Of a stretch of DNA of 64,000 nucleotides, positions 7,595-14,675 are shown in pieces (the stretch's first letter is position 1; each line of letters begins with the position of its first letter). The notes under the pieces are model-generated. The model ran no database searches, was not told the origin of the DNA, and worked only from the letters and a program-made list of their open reading frames with translations. Source of the DNA: Zestomonas carbonaria (GTDB taxonomy: Bacteria; Pseudomonadota; Gammaproteobacteria; Pseudomonadales; Pseudomonadaceae); the NCBI RefSeq assembly GCF_904061905.1, contig NZ_CAJFCI010000071.1, forward strand, positions 3,173 to 67,172, in the 5' to 3' direction. The position numbers were made by a program, and so were the translations under genes.

Positions 7595-9310
7595 TCAGCG
7601 CGCTATGCGGCCCTGGATGAACGACAGGATATCGGTGAGCGCGATGACCTGTGCCTCGGTTTCGCGCCGACCCTTGTATTCGACATTGCCGTCGGCCAGG
7701 CCGCGATCGCTGACAACGATGCGGTGCGGGATGCCGATCAGCTCCATGTCAGCGAATTTGATGCCCGGACTGGTCTTTTTGTCACGGTCGTCGAGCAATA
7801 CGTCGAAGCCGGCGGCGGTCAGGTCCGCGTAGAGCTTGTCGGTGGTGGCGCGTACCTCTTCGTTTTCATAGCGCAGCGGCACCAGGGCGATCTGGAAGGG
7901 CGCCAGCGCGTCGTTCCAGATGATGCCGCGTTCGTCGTAGCTCTGCTCGATGGCGGCAGCCACCACACGGGAGACGCCGATGCCGTAGCAACCCATGGTC
8001 AGGATCGCCGGCTTGCCGTTCTCGCCCATTACCGTGCAGTTCATCGCTTCGCTGTACTTGGTACCGAGCTGGAAGATATGGCCCACTTCGATGCCACGGC
8101 GGATCACCAGGGTGCCCTTGCCGTCGGGGCTCGGGTCGCCGGCCACCACGTTGCGCAGGTCGGCCACTTCCGGCAGCGGCAGGTCGCGCTCCCAGTTGAC
8201 GCCCAGGTAGTGCTTGTCTTCGATGTTGGCGCCGGCGGCGAAATCGCTCATCAGGGCCACCGAGCGGTCGATGATGCAGGGGATCCGCAGGTTCACGGGG
8301 CCCAGCGAACCGGGACCGGCACCGATGGCGGCGCGAATCTCGGCTTCCGAGGCGAACACCAGCGGGCTGGCGACCTGTTCCAGGTTGGCGGCCTTGATTT
8401 CGTTGAGCTCGTGGTCGCCACGAACGATCAGGGCGATCAGCGTGCCGGGCTCCGCGCCATGCACCACCAGGGTCTTGATGGTCTTCTCGATGGGCAGGTC
8501 GAAGCCTTCCACCAGAGCGGCGATGGTCTTGACGTTGGGCGTGTCGACCAGGCGCATTTCCTCGGTGGCGGCGCCGCGGGCGTTTTCACGCGGGATGGCT
8601 TCGGCCTTCTCGATGTTGGCGGCGTAGTCGGAGCCGTCGCTGAAGGCGATGGCGTCTTCGCCGGACTCGGCCAGGACGTGGAATTCATGGGAGCCGGTGC
8701 CGCCGATCGAGCCGGTGTCGGCCTGTACCGGGCGGAAGTCGAGGCCCAGGCGGGTGAACACGTTGCAGTAGGCCTGGTGCATGCGGTCGTAGGTTTCCTG
8801 CAGCGAGGCTTGGTCCAGGTGGAAGGAGTAGGCGTCCTTCATGATGAACTCGCGGCCACGCATCAGGCCGAAGCGCGGACGGATCTCGTCGCGGAACTTG
8901 GTCTGGATCTGGTACAGGTTGATCGGCAACTGCTTGTAGCTGGAGAGCTCGTTGCGCATGAGGTCGGTGATGACCTCCTCGTGGGTCGGACCGACGCAGA
9001 AGTCGCGGTCATGGCGGTCCTTCAGGCGCAGCAGCTCGGGGCCGTACTGTTCCCAGCGGCCGGATTCCTGCCACAGCTCGGCGGGCTGGATGGCCGGCAT
9101 CAGCACCTCGAAGGCGCCGGCGGCGTTCATTTCCTCGCGCACCACGGCTTCCACCTTGCGCATGACCCGAAGACCCATGGGCAGCCAGGTGTAGAGGCCC
9201 GAGGCCAGCTTGCGGATCATCCCGGCGCGGAGCATCAGCTGGTGGCTGATGACCACGGCATCGGAAGGGGTTTCTTTCAGGGTGGAGAGCAGATACTGAC
9301 TGGTACGCAT
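7595..9310 (-). CDS. proS: Prolyl-tRNA synthetase
   Basis: A 571-residue class II aminoacyl-tRNA synthetase that charges tRNA-Pro. The N-terminus MRTSQYLLSTLKETPSDA, motif 2 region (KFRDEIRPRFGLMRGREF) and motif 3 (GCYGIGVSRVVAA) are all present. The large insertion of about 180 residues between motifs 2 and 3 is the YbaK-like editing domain of the bacterial long form. Length matches the family. It lies 189 bases downstream of the oprD-type gene, with a hairpin terminator between them. Confidence 0.97.
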   Translation of the reverse strand: MRTSQYLLSTLKETPSDAVVISHQLMLRAGMIRKLASGLYTWLPMGLRVMRKVEAVVREEMNAAGAFEVLMPAIQPAELWQESGRWEQYGPELLRLKDRHDRDFCVGPTHEEVITDLMRNELSSYKQLPINLYQIQTKFRDEIRPRFGLMRGREFIMKDAYSFHLDQASLQETYDRMHQAYCNVFTRLGLDFRPVQADTGSIGGTGSHEFHVLAESGEDAIAFSDGSDYAANIEKAEAIPRENARGAATEEMRLVDTPNVKTIAALVEGFDLPIEKTIKTLVVHGAEPGTLIALIVRGDHELNEIKAANLEQVASPLVFASEAEIRAAIGAGPGSLGPVNLRIPCIIDRSVALMSDFAAGANIEDKHYLGVNWERDLPLPEVADLRNVVAGDPSPDGKGTLVIRRGIEVGHIFQLGTKYSEAMNCTVMGENGKPAILTMGCYGIGVSRVVAAAIEQSYDERGIIWNDALAPFQIALVPLRYENEEVRATTDKLYADLTAAGFDVLLDDRDKKTSPGIKFADMELIGIPHRIVVSDRGLADGNVEYKGRRETEAQVIALTDILSFIQGRIAR

Positions 9311-9449
9311 GGTTGGCCGCTGTATCGATTGCGAAAGGGGGAAACAGGCCGGCATTGTACGAGGACTGTACAGTGGCGTACAGGCGCGGGGCGGGGAGAT
9401 GTCGGGCGCGGAGGCGAGGCGGGGCGGTTTTGGGGCGTCGTGGATGAAG

Positions 9450-9479
9450 AAAGCCCGGCGGGAGCCGGGCTTTCGTTTT
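9450..9479. terminator. Hairpin terminator between oprD and proS
   Basis: Perfect arms AAAGCCCGGC / GCCGGGCTTT enclose a GGGA loop, with T-rich flanks on both sides. It lies 26 bases beyond the porin stop codon and should end that transcript before proS. Confidence 0.88.
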
Positions 9480-9499
9480 CAATCGAGCTTACGCGGGAA

Positions 9500-10744
9500 T
9501 TACAGGATTTCCAGCGGGTACTCGACGAACAGGCGCCACTCGTTCAGGTCCGGGCCAACGCTGTTGGAGGAACGGTAGATCGAGTTGCGGGCCTTGAAGG
9601 ACAGGTCCTTGGCCGGGCCGTCCTGGATGGTGTACTTCACCTGGTTGAAGATTTCGCGCTCTTTGCCATCGCTCTCGTTCAACACCTTGATGTCGTAACC
9701 GTAAACGTAGGCGGTTTTCCAGGTCAGCCCCGGAACGCCGTAGCCAGCGAAGTCCAGCTCGTAGCTCGCTTGCACGGACTTCTCGTCTGCGTTGTTGAAG
9801 TCCGAGTAGTAGGAGTTGGCTACCCAGATCGCGCTACCGCCGTCGCCCAGATCGTAGGCATAGCCGACATCACCGCTGTTCTGCTGGTAGGCCAGGATGA
9901 AGGCGTGGGCGCCAGTGCTGTACTTACCGGCCAGGCTCCAGATGGTGTTGTCATCGCCTTCGATGCCGTTGCCGAAGAAGCCATCGGTGGCGACGGTATC
10001 GTTGTCGTAGTCGGTCTTGTAGATGTTGAAGTCGAAGTTCAGCGACTGGTCATCGGAGAACGGAATGGTGTAGTTCACGTTCGCGTACTTCTTCTTGTAC
10101 ACGTCTTCGACGTCGGAGAAGTACAGAGCCGCGCTCAGGTTGTCGGTGAACTGGTAGCTGGCGCCATAGACGTCGATGCTCTTCAGCTTGGCGTCATCGC
10201 GGGCACCGGAAGCCATCGGGCTTTCCTGGGTGAAACGACCGACGTTCAGTTCGAGACCTTCGAGCTCGCTGCTGGTGAGCAGGGTGCCGGTGAAGCTCTG
10301 CGGCAGCAGGCGGGAGTCGTCATAGGCCAGAACCGGCAGGTTCGGCATCTGGTCACCGTATTTCACCACGGTGTTGGAGAGGCGGAGCTTGACTGCGGCG
10401 CCAGCTTGGGAGACGGAGTCTTCCCAGTCTTTTTCCTCGCCGGGGAACATGTCGCCCTGACCGCCGTCGAGGCGCAGGCCGAGCAGGCCGAAGGCGTCAA
10501 CGCCGAAACCAACGGTGCCTTGGGTGAAGCCGGACTCGAAGGTGCCGATGAAACCCTGGGCCCAGGTGTTACGGTCATTCACGCCGTTCTTGTAGTCACG
10601 GTTCCAGTAAGTGTTGCGCAGCAGCAGGTTGGCGCTGGCATCTTCGACAAAGCCCTTGGAGTCGGACTGCGCACTGGCCATGGCCAGTTGGGTGCTGCCG
10701 GCGGCTACGGCCGCGGCGATTAGGCTCCACTTCATCACTTGCAT
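9500..10744 (-). CDS. oprD: OprD-family outer-membrane porin
   Basis: A 414-residue porin with a signal peptide of about 25 residues, then a mature barrel rich in alternating aromatic strands. Family hallmarks include GFVEDASANLLLRNTYWNRD near the mature N-terminus, FTQGTVGFGVDAFG, and the C-terminal strand WRLFVEYPLEIL ending in a hydrophobic residue. OprD-family porins take up basic amino acids or carboxylates, and P. aeruginosa OprD admits carbapenems. The position beside proS matches oprD, but I recall the P. aeruginosa sequence as clearly different, so substrate is not assured. AAAGGAG precedes the ATG. Confidence 0.9.
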   Translation of the reverse strand: MQVMKWSLIAAAVAAGSTQLAMASAQSDSKGFVEDASANLLLRNTYWNRDYKNGVNDRNTWAQGFIGTFESGFTQGTVGFGVDAFGLLGLRLDGGQGDMFPGEEKDWEDSVSQAGAAVKLRLSNTVVKYGDQMPNLPVLAYDDSRLLPQSFTGTLLTSSELEGLELNVGRFTQESPMASGARDDAKLKSIDVYGASYQFTDNLSAALYFSDVEDVYKKKYANVNYTIPFSDDQSLNFDFNIYKTDYDNDTVATDGFFGNGIEGDDNTIWSLAGKYSTGAHAFILAYQQNSGDVGYAYDLGDGGSAIWVANSYYSDFNNADEKSVQASYELDFAGYGVPGLTWKTAYVYGYDIKVLNESDGKEREIFNQVKYTIQDGPAKDLSFKARNSIYRSSNSVGPDLNEWRLFVEYPLEIL

Positions 10745-10788
10745 GGTGATTGCTCCTTTGGTTTGAAGAGTTGTGCTGCCCATCGTAA

Positions 10789-10796
10789 TTGTTGTT
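10789..10796 (-). promoter_or_regulatory. A-rich AACAACAA motif in the oprD leader (candidate Hfq/Crc site)
   Basis: Read on the oprD strand the sequence is AACAACAA, ending 45 bases before the ATG. It matches the AAnAAnAA catabolite-activity motif bound by Hfq with Crc in Pseudomonas. The match is seen in the sequence; function is inferred. Confidence 0.45.
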
Positions 10797-10985
10797 GGGC
10801 GGCTCTTTCTTTTTTTACGCGCGCTAACGTATAGCACGAGCACAATAATGGCGATAGTTGTTATTGATTAGTTGCGAGTTCTCTACGACGTTGTCGCAAA
10901 AATGGATGGGAAGCGTCGCAATTTCATATTTTCTGATGATTTCGCTCATCTTCCGACACCTGGTTTTCCTCGCATTTTCAATGCC

Positions 10986-11049
10986 TAAGTGACTGTAAGG
11001 GTGGGCAGTCCCTGTCGATATCCCCCCTGCCTGCCCTTATTGTCACTTA
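10986..11049. repeat. Long imperfect inverted repeat, 23-bp arms
   Basis: The arms at 10986-11008 and 11027-11049 agree at about 19 of 23 positions (shared blocks TAAGTGAC, TAAGGG, GGCAG) and enclose an 18-base loop. It does not match the REP families elsewhere in the window. It could be a MITE-like remnant, a structured RNA or a double-sided binding site. Confidence 0.7.
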
Positions 11050-11392
11050 GATGCGATTGATTACTAACTCCATGGTTTTCAGCGTTCGCGCACCAGGCGC
11101 ATTCGCTTCCGACTCCCTGCTCTAGCAACAACCGTGCACAAAACGCCATCGAGTGGATTGCAACCTGCTTTCCATATGCGCGCAGCCCCCGCCGTCCGCA
11201 TGCGAGTAGCACCGGGCGGTGTTCGGCTGCACGGATTGTAGGCCAGTTATGGCGGGGTCGCCCCCTTTTGGTGCGCCGTCGCCGGATGATCGGTCGCCCA
11301 AGCACGGGTATCCTGAACGGTATGGAAACCAGGCGTTGCCCGGAAGGTCGGGGCTCTGGTCGGTTTGCTTCTTATTTATAGGAGGGAATTCG

Positions 11393-11833
11393 ATGTTCGT
11401 TCTTGATTCTCGACTCGAGCAGGACACTCTGCTGGTCGGTGACTTTCCCCTTTGCCGCCTGTTGCTGATGAACGAGGCACGTTATCCCTGGTTCATCCTG
11501 GTGCCACGCCGGGAGGAGGTCAGTGAAGTCTTCCAACTGGATCTCGCCGATCAGCGGCAACTCTGGCAGGAAACCACCTTTCTGGCGGAAACGCTCAAGG
11601 ATTCTTTTGGAGCGGACAAGATGAACATTGCCGCACTGGGCAATGTGGTCAGCCAGTTACATATGCATGTCATCGTGCGCCGGCGCGACGACGCGGCCTG
11701 GCCGGCGCCGGTCTGGGGCAAGCATCCGGCCGAGCCCTATACCGACGAGCAGGTCGCCGCCATCCGTTCCCGTCTGCGCCTGGTGCTGACCGAGAATTTC
11801 AACTTTGCCGAGGAGTCGGGCCGTGAGTCTTGA
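11393..11833 (+). CDS. HIT-superfamily protein with QxHxH active site
   Basis: A 146-residue HIT-fold protein. The active-site segment is SQLHMHVIVRRRDD, so the usual HxHxH triad reads Gln88-Leu-His90-Met-His92: the catalytic and last histidines are kept but the first is Gln. Members of the superfamily hydrolyse or transfer nucleoside phosphates, and this branch is widespread in Pseudomonas with no confirmed substrate. The ATG sits behind a strong AGGAGGG. It overlaps the GTG start of slyX by 11 bases. Confidence 0.83.
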   Translation: MFVLDSRLEQDTLLVGDFPLCRLLLMNEARYPWFILVPRREEVSEVFQLDLADQRQLWQETTFLAETLKDSFGADKMNIAALGNVVSQLHMHVIVRRRDDAAWPAPVWGKHPAEPYTDEQVAAIRSRLRLVLTENFNFAEESGRES

Positions 11834-12029
11834 AGAGCGGATTACCGAACTGGAGAGCCGCCTGGCGTTCCAGGACGACACCATCCAGGCGCTGAACGAC
11901 GTGCTGGTCGCCCAGCAGCGGGTCCTGGAGCGGATGCAGTTGCAGTTGGCCGCCCTGGCGAAGCGCCAGGAGGACATGCAGGGGTGGATCGATGGTCCCC
12001 AGGACGATGCGCCGCCTCCGCACTATTAA
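11823..12029 (+). CDS. slyX: SlyX family small coiled-coil protein
   Basis: A 68-residue protein starting at GTG inside the end of the HIT gene. The sequence is an almost continuous heptad coiled coil (SLEERITELESRLAFQDDTI onwards) followed by a proline-rich tail ending PPPHY, which is the characteristic SlyX C-terminus. The SlyX role is unclear; it was named for lysis-related genetics in E. coli. The overlap with the HIT gene implies coupled translation. Confidence 0.9.
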   Translation: MSLEERITELESRLAFQDDTIQALNDVLVAQQRVLERMQLQLAALAKRQEDMQGWIDGPQDDAPPPHY

Positions 12030-12038
12030 GGAGGGGTT

Positions 12039-12124
12039 TTTGGTTCCCCGCGTTCGCAGGGACGACGAGGGATAGCGAGTGCGTGCCCCAACCCCGTCAT
12101 TCCCGCGAACGCGGGAACCCAATA
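12039..12124. repeat. Inverted pair of CCCCGCG...CGCGGG repeats
   Basis: TTGGTTCCCCGCGTTCGCAG is followed about 45 bases later by its inverted relative, GTCATTCCCGCGAACGCGGG plus AACCCAA. This is the same REP pair type as 26276-26366, with single copies at 12433-12470, 14560-14592, 23645-23676 and 31977-32004. Confidence 0.8.
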
Positions 12125-12244
12125 AACAGAAATGGCGGGGTGGGCGGTACCGGTGGATGTAAAAAGCGACATCCACCCTACGGGACTTTACGTCCGGCAT
12201 ATCGGCATAACCGTAGGAGCGGCCCATGGCCGCGATGCGTTCGC
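12125..12244. repeat. Composite extragenic repeat, copy 1
   Basis: It contains the palindrome GGTGGATGT-N8-ACATCCACC followed by CCGTAGGAGCGGCCCATGGC. Copy 2 lies at 12310-12435 and is nearly identical, with one 7-base indel. Confidence 0.85.
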
Positions 12245-12309
12245 GGGAATGACGTGGGAGTGGGGAAACCCGATGTATCCGTCGTCCTCGCGAACGCGGG
12301 GACCCAGTG

Positions 12310-12435
12310 AACAGAAATGACGGGGTGGACGGTACTCCGGCCGGTGGATGTAAAAAGCGACATCCACCCTACGGGGCTTTACGTCCGGCATATCGGTGAA
12401 ACCGTAGGAGCGGCCCATGGCCGCGATGCGTTCGC
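12310..12435. repeat. Composite extragenic repeat, copy 2
   Basis: Near-identical direct copy of 12125-12244, 185 bp downstream. The two copies are separated by CCCCGCG-type REP sequence, so the region is a mosaic of at least three repeat families. Confidence 0.85.
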
Positions 12436-12503
12436 ACCTCGTCACTCCCGCGCACGCGGGAGCCCAGAAAGCACTGGGCACAAGACAAGCGCGTGGACAT
12501 GAA

Positions 12504-12540
12504 AAAAGGCGGCCGGGAATATCCCGGCCGCCTTTTGCGT
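12504..12540. terminator. Strong bidirectional terminator
   Basis: Perfect 15-base arms AAAAGGCGGCCGGGA / TCCCGGCCGCCTTTT enclose a 3-base ATA loop. It lies 20 bases beyond the stop codon of the cold-shock-domain membrane protein and ends that transcript. Confidence 0.92.
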
Positions 12541-12555
12541 TCGAGTGCCTGGCGA

Positions 12556-13158
12556 TCAGCGCCGTTGCGGCGGCAGGGTCACCACGTCTTCCGCCTGCAG
12601 GCCCTTGTCGCGCTGCATGACCGAGAACTCGACGCGTTGGCCTTCCAGCAGGATCCGGTGCCCTTCGCCACGGATGGCCCGGAAGTGCACGAAGATGTCG
12701 TCGCCGGAGTCGCGGGAGATGAAGCCGAAGCCCTTGGAGGTGTTGAACCATTTCACCGTGCCGGTTTCGCGATCGCCCGCCGGTTGTTCGCTGACAATAC
12801 TGCGCGGTTTAAGACGCAGATTGGCGGCCAGGTGCAGTACCACGGCGAGCAGCACGGTCAGCAGGCTCAGCAATACGGCCGGCTGGCCGCCGATCACCGG
12901 CAGCGGAGCGAGCAGGATCAGGCCCTGCAGGAGGGTGGCGAATACCAACATGGCCGATACCAGGCCCTGCAACTGGTGGCGGGCACCGGCGTGGCGCACC
13001 GGCAGCAGGGGAGCCAGCAGCAGGTTCAGCAGGCCGATCAGGGCGAGGTAGAGCGCATCGGGTTGTTGCAGGTAGGGAGGGGCTTCGGCATGCAGACTGG
13101 GAACGAAGGACAGCAAAAGGGCGGCGACACCCGTCAGCAGGTGGACGATCTTCAACAT
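12556..13158 (-). CDS. Membrane protein with C-terminal cold-shock domain
   Basis: A 200-residue protein. The N-terminal 110 residues hold about four hydrophobic helices (roughly 5-23, 36-53, 64-85, 93-112). A short basic linker follows, then a complete cold-shock domain at 131-200 with RNP1 KGFGFI (142-147) and RNP2 IFVHF (155-159). The domain should bind single-stranded RNA or DNA at the cytoplasmic membrane face. It closely resembles the free CspA-type protein encoded at 31244-31453. Its function is not known to me. Confidence 0.85.
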   Translation of the reverse strand: MLKIVHLLTGVAALLLSFVPSLHAEAPPYLQQPDALYLALIGLLNLLLAPLLPVRHAGARHQLQGLVSAMLVFATLLQGLILLAPLPVIGGQPAVLLSLLTVLLAVVLHLAANLRLKPRSIVSEQPAGDRETGTVKWFNTSKGFGFISRDSGDDIFVHFRAIRGEGHRILLEGQRVEFSVMQRDKGLQAEDVVTLPPQRR

Positions 13159-13331
13159 GGGTCATGAACTCGCTTAATAAGATGTATCGCAGGTAAGAAC
13201 GGGCGTGACGCTGCGCCGTGAACGGAAATGGCGTGCGCGGTGCGCGCGTGGCGTCATGCCCGGCGGCCACGCGGCGAACAGCGGCCGCGCGGCACGGGCG
13301 TATTTAACAGGAAAGCAGAGGGCTACTCAAA

Positions 13332-14384
13332 TCAAGCGCTTAGCGCGAGGTAAACCTGGTTGCGGCCATTGCGCTTGGCCTGGTAGAGGGCATCGTCGGC
13401 GCGGGTCAGCAGGCTTTCCAGGTTGTCGCCATCCTGGGCCAGGGCCAGGCCGAAACTGGCGCTGATGCTGTCGAGGACTTCGTCGGTGCGCCGTACCTTG
13501 ACGCGCAGTGCCTGGATCTTCAGGCGCAGTTGCTCGGCGAAGGTCCGGGCGCTGTGGGCGCTGTCGTTGTCGCGGAGGATGATGCAGAACTCCTCGCCGC
13601 CGTAGCGCGCGGCGATGGCCCGCGGCGGCAGCAGTTCGCGCAGCAGTTGGCCGACGTGCTGCAGCACCCGGTCGCCGAGGGGATGGCCGTACTGGTCGTT
13701 GAACTGCTTGAAGTGGTCGATATCCAGGATGACCAGCGCCACGCCCTGGTGCCCGGCGGCGAGGATCTGTTCGAGCAGGCGGGTGAAGGCGTGCCGGTTG
13801 AACACCTGGGTCAGGCTGTCCAGGTTGGCCGCCAGGTGCGCGCGCTGCAACTGGCTGCGCAGGTTGAGTATCTCGTCCTGGGCGGAGCGCAGGCGCTGGA
13901 GGAATCGCTCCTGCTCTTTCTGCATCTCTTGCGTGCTCTGTTGCAGGTCGTTGAGCACGTTGGGCAGGTCGTCGATGATCGGCTCGTGCAGGGCCGCCAG
14001 GCCCTGGCTGAGGCTGTTCTGGTAGGACTGGTTGTGGTTGAGGTTGCTGGAGACGTCGCCCTCGATGCTCTCGACCAGTTCGACCGCCTGGCGCTGGCCG
14101 GCGCGCGCCTCCTCGAGTTCGCCGTGGATGACGTATTCGCGAAACAGCTTGAGCGCGGTGTCCGGCGGGAAGGTCTCGAAATCCTGGACCACCTTGTCCA
14201 GGCGGCGGTTCAGCTCGGGGCTGCTGCCCTGGCTATAGGTGTACCAGAGCGCATAGTGCACCGGGTTCGGCGGAATGTCGTGGCGCACCATGAGCGGAAC
14301 CGCTTGTTTGAGCAGGGCTGCCGATTCGCGGGTTTCTTCCGGGTAGAGGTCAAGAATGCTCGGGACTTTCGGCGGTTGTTTCAT
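13332..14384 (-). CDS. GGDEF diguanylate cyclase
   Basis: A 350-residue soluble protein. Residues 1-150 form a helical input region I do not recognise, 150-185 look like a coiled coil, and 186-350 form a GGDEF domain with an intact active site YGGEEF (262-266), so it should make c-di-GMP from two GTP. The RxxD inhibitory site expected five residues before GGEEF is absent (PPRAIAAR), so product feedback at that site is unlikely. No membrane helices. The ATG giving MKQPPKVPS was chosen; upstream in-frame codons run through REP-like sequence. Confidence 0.88.
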   Translation of the reverse strand: MKQPPKVPSILDLYPEETRESAALLKQAVPLMVRHDIPPNPVHYALWYTYSQGSSPELNRRLDKVVQDFETFPPDTALKLFREYVIHGELEEARAGQRQAVELVESIEGDVSSNLNHNQSYQNSLSQGLAALHEPIIDDLPNVLNDLQQSTQEMQKEQERFLQRLRSAQDEILNLRSQLQRAHLAANLDSLTQVFNRHAFTRLLEQILAAGHQGVALVILDIDHFKQFNDQYGHPLGDRVLQHVGQLLRELLPPRAIAARYGGEEFCIILRDNDSAHSARTFAEQLRLKIQALRVKVRRTDEVLDSISASFGLALAQDGDNLESLLTRADDALYQAKRNGRNQVYLALSA

Positions 14385-14559
14385 TCGCGTCACTGCGCAG
14401 GGGGCGGGCAGGCAGAGGATAGAACAGCCTGCTCGCCGATGCCTAGCAAAAGGCCTGTTCTCTTCGTTGAGCGGCTGTGCCTCGGGAGGGTGATTCCAGG
14501 GGCTGCCGACGGGCCTGGGGAGGCTCTGAGCAGCCGTCGGGGCCAGGAGTCCCATGTTC

Positions 14560-14592
14560 ATTGGATTCCCGCGTGCGGGGGAATGACGGGGT
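14560..14592. repeat. Single CCCGCG-type REP sequence
   Basis: ATTGGATTCCCGCGTGCGGG followed by GGAATGACGGGG, a hairpin of the same family as 12039-12124, lying between the GGDEF and chemoreceptor genes. The rest of this 290-bp gap shows nothing I can name. Confidence 0.75.
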
Positions 14593-14675
14593 CAGCGAAT
14601 CCCGGGGGCGGATCGACATTCAGGCGGCTCGCTCCAACATGTACCGTCTGAACGTCGATTCAGCCCAGGACGCGC

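Larger units (their letters stand above)
10745..11392. other. 648-bp gene-free region between oprD and the HIT gene
   Basis: There is no convincing gene on either strand. The half next to oprD (about 10800-10980) is clearly richer in A+T than its surroundings and should contain the porin promoter and leader. It also carries a long imperfect inverted repeat (10986-11049). The half next to the HIT gene shows no structure I can name apart from a strong AGGAGGG ribosome site before the HIT start. Confidence 0.6.

Noticed and set aside
7364..10723. An 1119-codon frame antisense to proS and oprD
   Set aside because: The length comes from high GC and low stop frequency; the sense strand encodes two complete, recognisable proteins.
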